Shown: positions 34,601 to 46,600 of the stretch, one piece after another
Position numbering within the stretch: position 1 is the first letter of the stretch
Layout of the letters: each line of letters starts with the position of its first letter
DNA from: Paracyclopina nana
Taxonomy: Eukaryota > Arthropoda > Copepoda > Cyclopoida > Cyclopettidae
Length of the DNA stretch: 64,000 nucleotides
Direction: 5' to 3'
Assembly: GCA_019096065.1 (NCBI GenBank)
Contig: JAGUCH010000008.1
Coordinates: 3,973,001-4,037,000 of the forward strand
Translations under genes and position numbers: made by a program
The notes under the pieces: generated by a model
Databases searched by the model: none
What the model was told of the DNA's origin: nothing
What the model saw: the letters and a program-made list of their open reading frames with translations, nothing else

Positions 34601-37600
34601 AGCTATTGATACTTGTTTTTAATCAAACTTTCCTTGAGTGCTGCTTGTCATTTCGGTTCTGCAAACACAAATGCACTCTTTATCAAAGTAAAAAAGGGGG
34701 ACGTGTTAGAACGTAGGTAAAGGAGGAGTGCCCCAAAAGTGCATTTCTCCGAGTCGATGTCAAGAGAAGGAAAGTTTTTTAATAAGGCTCAGTCCTTAGT
34801 TAATGCTGGTTTATTGTGCAATATCATCTTGGATGAAAAATGTTAATAAAGAGAAAGATCAGAAAGCCCAAAGTAAGCCTAACATCAATCATCTTTAGAA
34901 AATCCTCCACCTGAGGCCACCTTCCGAGGAACAGAATACATCACCTATGATCTTCAGCAGAGGTCCCTTGAGCCCATTTTGTCGACCAACGACGAAATTT
35001 CGTTGTACTTCAAAACGCGAAAGTCATCTGGCCTACTTTTCTACACAGGTAAGTGTGCGATCACGAGCGTTTCAAGTTACTCCACCCTTGAATTATTGAT
35101 AAAAATAGAAACCTAGCCAACCCAACAAACAAGAGCTCTCATGTACTAAAGTTGACCGTCACAAGTTGTATTGGCAAACTTTTCTACTAATCTACTTATG
35201 GCAGTTATGGCCAGGTTAGCCTCCAATCAATGCAATAGGGAACAACTAATGGAGTTTTTAACTGCTTTGTATGAATATACTATCATCATCTCCTCGTGGG
35301 TGAAATCATTTCATATTTGAAGTATAGAGCCTATGAAAGGGGAGAGATGAAAGGGAATCAGAGATGAGCTGCTTACGCTGAAAATTCCAAGCAAAAGCTG
35401 AATTAAAAGCTAGCTGGTTGCATTTCAAGTTCAAAGCAACAAACAGATAAAAAACATTCCCTAATTAAGCCAGTCAGGCTTACTTTTAAAGCAAATAGGC
35501 CATGCAATAAAGGTTGTAGTTGTCTCTTGTGCTACACCTAGCAAATACTTCAAGTTAGACGCAAAATACACTTTGAAATGTTTGTGTGTATAGGCAATGG
35601 GCTTGACTACATGAATTTGGCCCTGCAAGACGGTGGAGTTGCTTTGACAGTTCAGCTCGGCATTGGAAAGCTTGACACTCAGATAAAGACAGAGTCGGTG
35701 AGGTTCGATGACAACGAATGGCACCATGTTTTGGTGGCCCGAGAGTCGTCCAAGGTAAGCATATAATCAATGTATACATGCAGCAAACCACTTTGAAGGG
35801 GCAATGGATCTGAACGAAAATTAGCAGAAATAAGCAACATTTTTCAGGCCTATTGCCACTTCACAGTGGAATATCCTCCTTTTCATGTTCCAAATTATAT
35901 TTGGTGTACTATGGAAGCTATCATTACATTTGTGATACAATTAAGGAAAGGGGCAAAGTTTAGACGCGCGTTCTTGACATTTTGCTGCCCAATTTTTCAG
36001 ACTTCTCAATCAGACACAGAAACCAGCTGTCAAGTAAGTAGTAAATCAAAGAAAGACAGAGAGAGTGGATGATGACGTTTACAACTCAATCGACTCAGTT
36101 GCAAAAAGAACAATTTACTAGACCTGCATCATCCTTCTTTTTTTAAAGAAACAACTCCTTTTTATTTCCGTTCACTGCTTTCTTAATTTACTAGGCTTCA
36201 TATTCTTTGGTGGCTTCTGCAAAAAGGCACATGGAAAAAAAATAAAAAAATATCTTGAGACTGAGTGTGTACTTGTGTGTGTTTTATCAATGCCTTTTTG
36301 CAGCTAGCCAAATTAGCCCTCCCGGCCCTGTGACAACTATCATGCTAGTTAGGACACAAAAAGCACATCATTTTTCAATCATTTCTGAATGTTGTTATGA
36401 CTGTACATTTCACCCTAATTTTGGAACTGAGCAAGATCATGATTGATGCAGAAGAGACACTCACACCACATCATGACTTTCATTTCATCACTAACTGAGA
36501 GGTCATTCTCATTGCTAATTTCTTTTCCACTTCTCTATAAATGCTACCTAGCTAAAAAGCAAGAGAAGAAACTCTGCTGCATAAAAAGTGCACAAAATGC
36601 CACTCAATTATGCTTTTACCTTCCATCAGAGCTGCTTGCCAGCCCCTGAAGTAGCAAGAATAATTTTAAGCTAAATAGGAGAAAACGCAAAAAAGGAAGG
36701 AATTGTATTATTCAAGCCACGAACTTGACCATAGCAAACCTTAGAAAAAAACAAGCTAGGGTCACGCGCATTTTTCTGCACCATCTGTCAAGAAGTTTGT
36801 TTCCAAAACGGGCAAACTTCTCTCAATAATACAATTTTTCCTGTTGGCCGAGGCGAAGCCTAATTTGGCGCGACCTAACTTTCACACTACTATATAGGCT
36901 AGCTCTCACAATATTTGAAGCTGCAAATTTGACCTCATCTTTGACATGGCAGCAATGCCTAAAAATCAACCTAAATATGTACTTCTGCGAATGCAAAACC
37001 ATGAATGCATAGCCTGTGTTGTTACTTTTTGTGATCGTTATTTATTGCGAGATTGCATCCCTTTGTCAGTGAACAACTCATCAGTGCGGATATTGCAACA
37101 TAGAGAGCTACACGAGCACATATATTCGTCAACGACATGTGTATACTATCTATGTTGATCATCTTAATTAGGATACTAATCCCGCCCTTGTAGTAGATAC
37201 TACCTGCCCTTTATTATGTCTGCGTACTACGTACTACATATGAGGACTGAATACTACTTCATATGCGAGCAATCTGTTTAGCTGCCACACGCACCAGGCT
37301 AATTTTGTAGAGGATAATCTACTTACAATTTAACTACCAAACGCTTCGTACTCCCTCATAAGCACCCTAGTTTGCCCGCTGGCCAGCAGTAAAATATGAC
37401 AAGATGTATCCGAATACAGAAGAGCTCTGTAATCCGAGGTTAAAAACGTATTCTTGGTGGAGTTGCGTAAGCCAGCTCGTATTTCTCAACTTCCGCGTCC
37501 AGGATTTGATATTGAGACGCAAGCACTATCGTTCACAATTACCATTAATGCTCTAAGTGTGCTTATCTAAATATTGGCCATGGGCATTCTGGTCAAGAGC

Positions 37601-40600
37601 CCTTCCTTCCGTCAGATTTCGTAAGAGTAGCAGCAACAGTGTGCACTGATGAAAAAGGTCGCTAAAAGTTGTCGCAGTTTTGCCCGTTTTCTCATGACCC
37701 TCGCGAGACCATTCATCATTGCGATGCTTGAGAACGAGATTACGAGGCTCCTCTTGTTGTGCTTCCACTGCAACTTGGACCAAATTGTAGCAAGCCTCTT
37801 TTTCTCACACACAATCCTTCTAGGACTACAATATATGTGGTGTAATAGCAAAGTAATGTTGGAGTGCGGGCCCCATCTGCCACTATACGCACCAAGGAGG
37901 AATTTAATAGCATTACACACATATCTCTACACGCGCTCATGGGCAGCCAAAGTGTGGTGGTGGCCATTTTCACTTTGAGTCCCATTTTGCACGAGGCCGG
38001 ATGCACTTTTTGTTGCACTATGCCACAATTTTAATCAAGCTACAATATTACAGCAGCAGCAGCAACATGATTTATCCCTGCGCAAAGTTTTCTAGTCGAT
38101 CACTTCTTGCCAAGACACATTACTTTTTAGCACTTGACTACCATGATGGGAAAAAGTTCTGCGATATGGAGTGCACTTGAGCCATGCTTGCACCGCTAAA
38201 TAGCTAGTGCTGTATTTTATAGATTTTGTGCACTCGACCTTGGTTGGGATGGAAGAAGTAGAGCTACTTCTTCTATCTTCATCGAAATGAGGCTAAGGCA
38301 GAGTAGCAAAGTTTTAAGCATTCCAGTTGAGTTCACGAGGCTGACAATTTTGTCTAGTGTGTCCAGAGGGGCTCCTTCTTTACCAGGTAAAGTAATGAAG
38401 GCATACACTTTTTCTTCTTGTTGCAAGTACCATTACAAAAGTCGTGTGGCGCGTGCATTCATACTGAGATACTTCCATGCTTCGATACTATTGTAGTAAT
38501 GAAAGCCTGGAAAATCTTCAGGGATTGTTGCAACTTACACCCGCAGGAATCTACCTTCCAGTGTACTTATTGCATTTGTGTGGTACTACTCGTCTTCTTC
38601 TTCTTCTTCATCCATGGAATGAACACAAAAGCAGGCTCGACCAATCTTCGGTTAGCGGCCCTGTCACCACTTATCAAGATCCAGTCACGGAAATGCAATT
38701 CCAAAGCGTTCATGACATTTGACGTGACGTTCAGGTCTTTAGTAATTAGGAGTAGCGCAAGAGGATTTTTTGCTCGATACCTACAGAAGCATCTTTTACC
38801 AGTAATGCTTCTCGCGTTTTCCCACCGAAAATTATGCAGTTGGGTATCTTTTTTTCTAATGCCCCTAATGAAGTTGCGAGGGGATGGGAAAGCAGCAGGG
38901 GCAACAAGAACAGAGGTAATTTGCCATCCTCGACAGGCATTGACATTTTACTAGATACAACTGTATTTACTGGTGTATCATATTAGCCATTATAAGCTGC
39001 TTTCACTTCCCATTATTTATGGACTATCGACTATTGTCTTCCACCGATACCAAATTACTCAGCAAAGACAGCGCTGCATTTGACTGTAAGAGTGCACCTC
39101 GCATGAAACACCATTTTTGGCCCATGAAAGGAAAAGTTAGATGTAGGGCATAACTTCTCCTCACGAAATGTACAGCCTAAAAATAGATTTGAGGTAGTGG
39201 CGTAACAATCATCAGGCTTGCACTCCATTTCTTGCAAAAATAAATAAATCGCTGAAAAGGATCAAACGACATCTTTTTTTCCTTTCCTTCAAAAGCTCTC
39301 CTTGTGCTTTTTCTCACTTAGCCATGGGCCAAAAAGAGACCCTATCACCACAGCTACTACTTACTACTTCTTCGTCATGAGAATAAAAAAGTTGCTACAT
39401 TAAGCACTCACCAAGTATTTTCCAGCTACTTGCGAGAATTATTTTTGGCCGTCCTTGTACTTGTCTAACGATATCATGGCTGCAAAACCACTATTCCTAA
39501 TAAATCATGCTCATGGTGACAACTTTGTCTCTTCGTTATTAGGTGACTTTGACGGTCGATGGCACGTACACTGAAAGATGGATGGGCTCGGGTGGCTTCT
39601 CCTTTCTGGCCTCCAACACAGCCTTTGTGGGAGGATCCGAGGCCACGTACAGCCTGCCTGGAACCAAAACCAACAACAACCTCGTTGGATGTCTGAAAAA
39701 GGTACGGGCTGCGCACTTTGCTACTAATCATAAATCGTCGTGAGGTGGAGGGAAGAAGAAGGCGAAAGCTTAAGTTCCCTCATGTTTCAGTTGGATTTGT
39801 TTCTCCAGCTGAGCAAATCCCATTTTATGAGCAATTTCGAAGGGGGGAAGCATAAAAGGTTGCTCTGAAGGCTTCCATGAGGCCACCAGGGACTTCATGG
39901 AGAGTGAGAGAAAGCTCAGCCTCCACTGAAAGGCAGCAGCAGCCTTAGCAGCTTCTCATGCTCTATTGACCTTGCCTTGTTTGTTGCCACATCTCTTTTC
40001 CCGGCCATAGACGGCTGCTGCCCTCCTACCTTTACTTACCCTCTAGCTCGCAGTCTTTGTCACCCTTGGCCTTGAAGGCCAGCTTGCCAGAGCATTTTGC
40101 GCAAATTTGCATAAGGCTTTTATGGCAAAAGCTCGTTCTCATACCTACCAGGCCTGGTTTCTCAAAACTGATATAAGGTCACTGGTGTGGACTTTACATG
40201 TGATTGATTGCAGGTGATTTACCGAGCTGACAGTCTCGTCCTGGACTTCCTCAAGCTGGCCCAGGATGGCAATCCGCTCTTTTCTGTCATTGGCGAGCTC
40301 GAATGGAAATGTCAGGACATTGGGCCAGGAAATCCGCTGGCCTTCAAGTCCGATGAGAACTACATGGTAGGAACCAAGTATTCACAGATATTTTCTTTGT
40401 AGTTGCACAATTGTAAGTAACCCTTTGTTGTGTACTAATTCCATATCTCAGCAGGCGCCGTATCACGTGGCCCAGAAGGAACAAGGTGGAGTTATATCCT
40501 TCACACGCGAAGAAGCTTTCCTGGTAACCTTCTTCATCTTGCAGCTGCAATTCCATTAATGAATCTACGATTTTCTCCTTGCTTTCCCTTCAAAAAATTA

Positions 40601-43600
40601 GGTCCTGCCTTCGTGGAAGACTTCAGTGTCGGGCTCCATTTCGCTCAAGTTCAGAACCAACGAGCCACACGGCCTTTTGCTCTTTAATGGCGGCGGAAAT
40701 CCTGGCAAGGTAAATAATAGAACACGTGCATATAATAGAAAGCATAAATGCTCGGTGTACATAAGACAAGTGGTACATTGCATGTGGGGCCATAATTGTA
40801 GTGGTACATAATGTCACCTTCTCAACTCTTCTTCGTCCTCGCGTTTTCTTATATTCAAGCAGAGAGAAAGCAGCTACAATGCATACTATATAATCATTGT
40901 TTAGTAAGTGCACAAACCAATTCCTTTTTGTGTCAATAGGACTTTTTTGCCATGGAGCTCTTCGAGGGCCACTTGTACGTCCATCTCAATTTGGGCTCGG
41001 GCTCTGTAAAGGTCAAGGCTTCTCGAAAGGCTCTTAATGATGGAGATTGGCACCGAATCGAGCTGACATTAAAGAACAAGATTGGCAGGATCACTGTAGA
41101 CAGCAACACAGAGGCATTCGAGACACCAGGTACATCAACTAGTACTACCATGGGGAAACTAGGCACGCATGTAGCTTTTTCATCCATTGTAGGAGAATCC
41201 AATCGCCTCGACCTGATTGGCAGCTTATTAGTGGGAAGTGTCGATTACATGGATCCTTACCTGAAATTGCCTCCAGAAGTGTGGACTGCAACTCTGCGGA
41301 AAGGCTTTGTGGGCTGCCTCAAAGATTTGTTCATCAATGGAGCCTCAATTGACATAGTGACGTACGCTCACCAGCAAGATGTCGGTAAGATTTCCTAGAG
41401 AAGCTGGGGAAAGCAGCTAGTCTCAATTATGCAAATTGCACTGCTGAATTCCTAATTTTAGGCTCCATCCGTTCGTCATGTCACAAAATGACAGGATTTT
41501 GCCATGACAGGCCTTGCATGCACGGAGGGACTTGCTCGGAGGGTTGGAACCGCTATATTTGCGATTGCTCGCAAACCAGCTTCTCGGGAGCGACTTGCGG
41601 CAACGGTAACAGGCATTTTAGAAAGCCCAAATCTCATGACCTCATTCTGGCCTGGTTTTCTTTATAGCGGCTGCCACCCTCAAGTTCACAGGGGCCGAGT
41701 CAATGTCATTACGCTATTCTGAGTCAGTGACAACCGAGGCCGACAGCCTCAGCCTCCGATTTCGCACCGTCGAACAGTCCGGGGTGCTTTTGGTGACGCG
41801 TCACGATCGGTCGCAAGACAAATTGGACATCGTCCTCGAGGGCGGACGCGTCAAGATATCCCTTTACATTGGTTTGGCCGAGAAGACCTTCTTCGTTGGC
41901 CAGAGCTTGAATGATGATATGTATCACACCCTCATCTATCACAGGCAAGGCCTGAAAATTAAGGCCTACGTGGACGACGACGCACCGACCCTAGGTACAA
42001 TCCTCTCTCTTTCTACCCTGTATTTTTCTAAGCAATTTGGCTTTAGCTGAAGTCATGGGAACTGAAAGGCAAATGGGCTACTCAGAAATGCACGTGGGTG
42101 GCATTGACGTTGGCTCAATGGTGACCTCGTCGTCCCCTGGATTTCGTGGATCCTTGCAACAGCTCACTTTCAATGGCGAAAGGCTTTTCGAGCTGGCCAA
42201 CACTGGACAATTGGCCATCAAGCACACTGTAAGTCACCTTGTAGCTTCTCTTCCTCTCGTAAAAGCATTTCCACCCGAGTGTCGTCTTGGGGAATCGCAA
42301 ACGCACTTTTATTGATATGGGCTCAATAATTCTCCCCTTGATATTGGCCTTTGGAAAACAAGGCGTGTGTGTCACCTCTTTCTTGCTAGAAATTCATGAT
42401 GAGAGAAAAAGGACAAGGGTTGGGCTCCCTGAGGGGAAGGACAATTTGGAATTGAAGCACCATGTAATGGCACGTTTGATGTTGAGTTTGTATGTACTAG
42501 TACATCTCTCGTGGAACGTGATGTTGCTAGCTACTACTGCTCTTAATATGAGAAAAAGACACTTTAGCCGTTGGAGCCCACAAAAAGCCTGCTACTGCTA
42601 CTACTAAGCTCCCCAAATTAACTTGGGCAATATTCTTTCTGCAGCTTAATGCCCAAGTGGTGGAGGGGAATAGTGAGGAGACTGTGCATCACGCAGTCTC
42701 CTTTGCAGCTCAAAACACATACTTGGGACTGCCTCAAATGAAGGTGTTCAACTCCATCAACATCAGGCTCCAATTTCGCACCTTTGAGCAGAACGGCTTG
42801 ATATTCTACAACGCTGGCAAAGCCTCTGATTTCATTGCTCTCGAACTGGTCAACGGAAGGCTTTTCTACATCCTGAACTTGGGCTACGGCCCCATCACCA
42901 TCAAGGATAACACGTCAGACATGGTAAAAGACAAGTTGCACTATGCTTGGAGCGTTCATTCATTTGTCCTGTCTGGTTTTTTCCAGGGCCATTTGTCAGA
43001 CAACAAATGGCATACGGTCATAATTGGACGCCCGTCTAGGTACAAGCATACCATGATGGTCGACGGCCATATTGCCACTGCAACGACCAGGGGAGACAAC
43101 TATCACCTAGACCTCGATGGCATTCTTTTCCTAGGTAATTTCCAAGTACTAATTCGATTTCCTACCAAGCCCATTTCCACTTAAGTGGCTCCTGCTTTAT
43201 TATTATGAGCTCCAAAGTGTGAGGCCTAGTCGTACTATGCACATGCGCTCCTCTTCTATTATTCGCGGCCGCAGAAAGCCAACTCGCTTTCTTTAACTTT
43301 GATAATGAGCAAACTTTAGCAGAGAAGGCAGGAAGAGCAGCAGCAAAACTGCAAAAGTTACAGATTATCCTACAAAGATATCCGTCTCCACACTAGTTGC
43401 ATTTGCCCACTTTTTGCAAGCCCTCTCAACAACAATGACAGCCATTATGGAGATCTCTCGCTCACTCACTGGCCACGAAAAAGAAGTTAAGCCATCACGA
43501 GAATTATGGCCAATTGTGGTTAGAAACAATTTGCTAGCAACACTGTGGACTTTTGAGAATAACTGTCCAAAATCTAGTCATGAAGAAAGTTTCCTAATTC

Positions 43601-46600
43601 AAGGTCTTCTTCCCTTAATAATAAGAGTTGGTGGGCCTGGAGTACCTCAAGTCCTCCTAACTTTAATGCAATTTCTCCGTGTATAGTATAAGTGTGTGCC
43701 TAGCAAGAATCTAGCTTGGCCTTGAAAGATAAGTTTGAGCAGGTTGCAGCCCGCAAAGCCAACATAGGACAAGCAACTTTTGAAAACAATGATTTCCCTT
43801 GCAGGTGGAGTCAGGCCAAAGATGTATTCCACCTTGCCAAGGCCTCTGCTTTCCAAATCAGGATTTCAGGGGTGCATAGCTTCCTTTGAAACCAATGGAG
43901 AACTGGAAGATCCAATAAAGCATGCTCTCGTACCGAGCCCTTCAGTGGAAGAAGGGTGCGAAGGTGAGTGAAGTAGCAGTCCTAGCATATAATTCACCTG
44001 ATATTGGATCCATCAGAAAAAGTGTTCCAGCCTCCATTAACTGAGAATCTAGAGATTTTCCTTGTAGCTGCCAAATAATGAAGCTTTCATTATACTTTAA
44101 CAGGATTGAAATTATACTCATGCTGGCAGGCAGGTCCAATTTGTAAGCTTCGCATATATAACTAGCTCATTATTCATGACGGCATTTGAATGAATGCCTG
44201 TGAAGTCATAGTGCCTTTTCAAACCGAAATATACAGTGCACTTGTTCGTATGCTTGCTTTGGAGGAAAAGCTTTCCAGAAATCCATGGAGAGCCATAAAA
44301 ATGCTCCCATGGTCTACTACCAAGGCCTTCATCTATTTTCTCATCTAAGTTATATGACAAACTACTCTTTACAGCCTCCCATGCAGTCTAGCTGCTATAC
44401 CATGCATACTATGGTCTACCCAGACAATGTAGTAGCACATTTAGCCGCTGATGAATATAGATGAGATGATTCCAGAATAGGGACCCATTAAATGAGCTAA
44501 AGGTAGAAAGCAAACGAGAACACACCCAATTACTTTCAAGGCAAAAATATTTTCCAAGACCTGCCTTTGTTGTTTGAAATTGGAGAAAAGAAAGCCCGTG
44601 TGCGTAACGAATTGGCTGCTGATGCTACATCTGAAATGGATCTTTTTTTCAATAATATCGCCTTTTTGTGTATAGGAAAATAACTGAAGTACAAAGTTTG
44701 GTAAATCAGTGCCTTTACATGTATCGTTGCGTCCCATGGGACACTGAAAGGGGCTTTCGAAAGCACTTTAAGGAGCTATCTCGTGACATTCATAATTTTC
44801 GCCGTTTGCAGAGGCTGTGGCCTACGAGTGGGGGCCTAACGGAGGCGTGATCAAGTACAGCTATCCCACGGATAAGAGGCCAGACACGTCCGAGGACGTC
44901 CTCAGCCTCGGCTTCATTTCGCCCAGCTTTGATGCAGTTCTCGTCCGCGTGGACAGCGATCCCAAAATCAACAACGACTACCTGCAACTGGAAATTGTAA
45001 GTAAACTCTGCTCCACTAATCCGAAGGCCCAATAATTCGGGTAGATCCCTCAGTATGTATATGCGAGCAGTGTAGCATCAAGCAACTTTGGCCCAAATTG
45101 AAACAAATGGAGCAGAGAAAGCAGCTAGACAAAAAGTTTCCTGCTCCTCTTCCACCATTATACTGATTTCTCTACAGAATGGAGGCAAATTGTTTCTCAA
45201 CTACAACCTGGGATCTAAGGATATAACTGTGGGAGACATAACCACCAAAGTCAACGACGGAAGGTACCATGTGGTGAGGTTTACGAGGACTGACACCAAC
45301 TCATCGCTGCAGATTGATGACAATCCCGTGCAAGCAAAAAACCCAATAGGTACATCCACATTACTTTTTTCAAGTGACGTGCTTAGCTTTAATTTTTGGC
45401 TGGCTCACAGGTACAAAGCAACTGAGTAAGATGACTGTTTTCAACGACCAAGCACACATCCAAGTTGGAGGCCAATGGAACGACAATCTACGACGTGTTG
45501 ATCGACCATTTAGGGGAATTTTGGCAGGCGTTACCTTCAATGGCCTGCGGCCTCTCGAGCTGGCAGCTGACAATGACTCCAAGATCAAGCAGACTGGTGA
45601 CGTTCGAAAGCTCAGCAATATTCCCTTCGACTATCGTGATCAGCACCCTGATTTGTTCACCAAGGACGCCATCAAGCTAATGATCGATCAGATCTACAAC
45701 GACAAGAATCACGGGCGTACCGCAGATTTAAGTGAGTATACAATATGGCAAAACTTTGCCTCGCTCCTGGTAACCCTGCCATTTTCAGGCGGAGAGCCTC
45801 GAGCAGGTCTGGGCTTCATCAACTGTGACGACGAGGAAGATTGCATCCAAGGCTCAGGCTCTGGCGATGGAACGAGCTCCTCCAACTCTGGAGGCGGCGA
45901 ATTTGGCAGTAGCAACAACGGCGGTAGAAATAATAACAAGCCGAGTGGAACGAACGACGAAGTCTGGTACCCTGGAGGAACAGACAGTAAGTTGGCTTTC
46001 CAAATTATAAATTCCGCTTGCTCATCCTTGATGAGCTCAAGATTCATTATGCAATGTCGTAGAGTATGATTAGCGAACATGTTAACAATAATCAGTCCAA
46101 CCAACAAGAGAGCGAGGAGCAAAAGGCAACAAAAGTTGAAAAATTCTCTCTTGCCTGTGCTTATACATTTTTTACGTTACTCCACACTTAAGTGTTGGGT
46201 GTTTTTGAGGGGGACGTTATATACGTTTGTTTGTTTGTGTGTGCAGCAAAAAATCCTCCCGAGATGATTCTGAGCGTAAATAAGATTTCCTTTTCCTTCT
46301 TCTTCGTTTAGTTCTTGCTTTACGTTCTTTTTATTATGAGAATTCTGGAAGAAGTACTTTTACATAGTAGTAGTTGTACTAGACCTCAACGACGTTGTAA
46401 TTTAGGCAGGATTGCAGCAGCAGCTTCATAAACCATGTATAGTCAACCATTTCGTGTAGTGCCATAAACCTAGTTTTTCGTACCTTCTCTCCCAAAATGG
46501 AGCAACTTTGGTGCCACACCAAAGAGCCAAGAGGGAAAAAAAGAGCTGTATCTAGAATCCATTAACTATTGCAACAGCAAATTGCATGAAGAAGCTGAAA

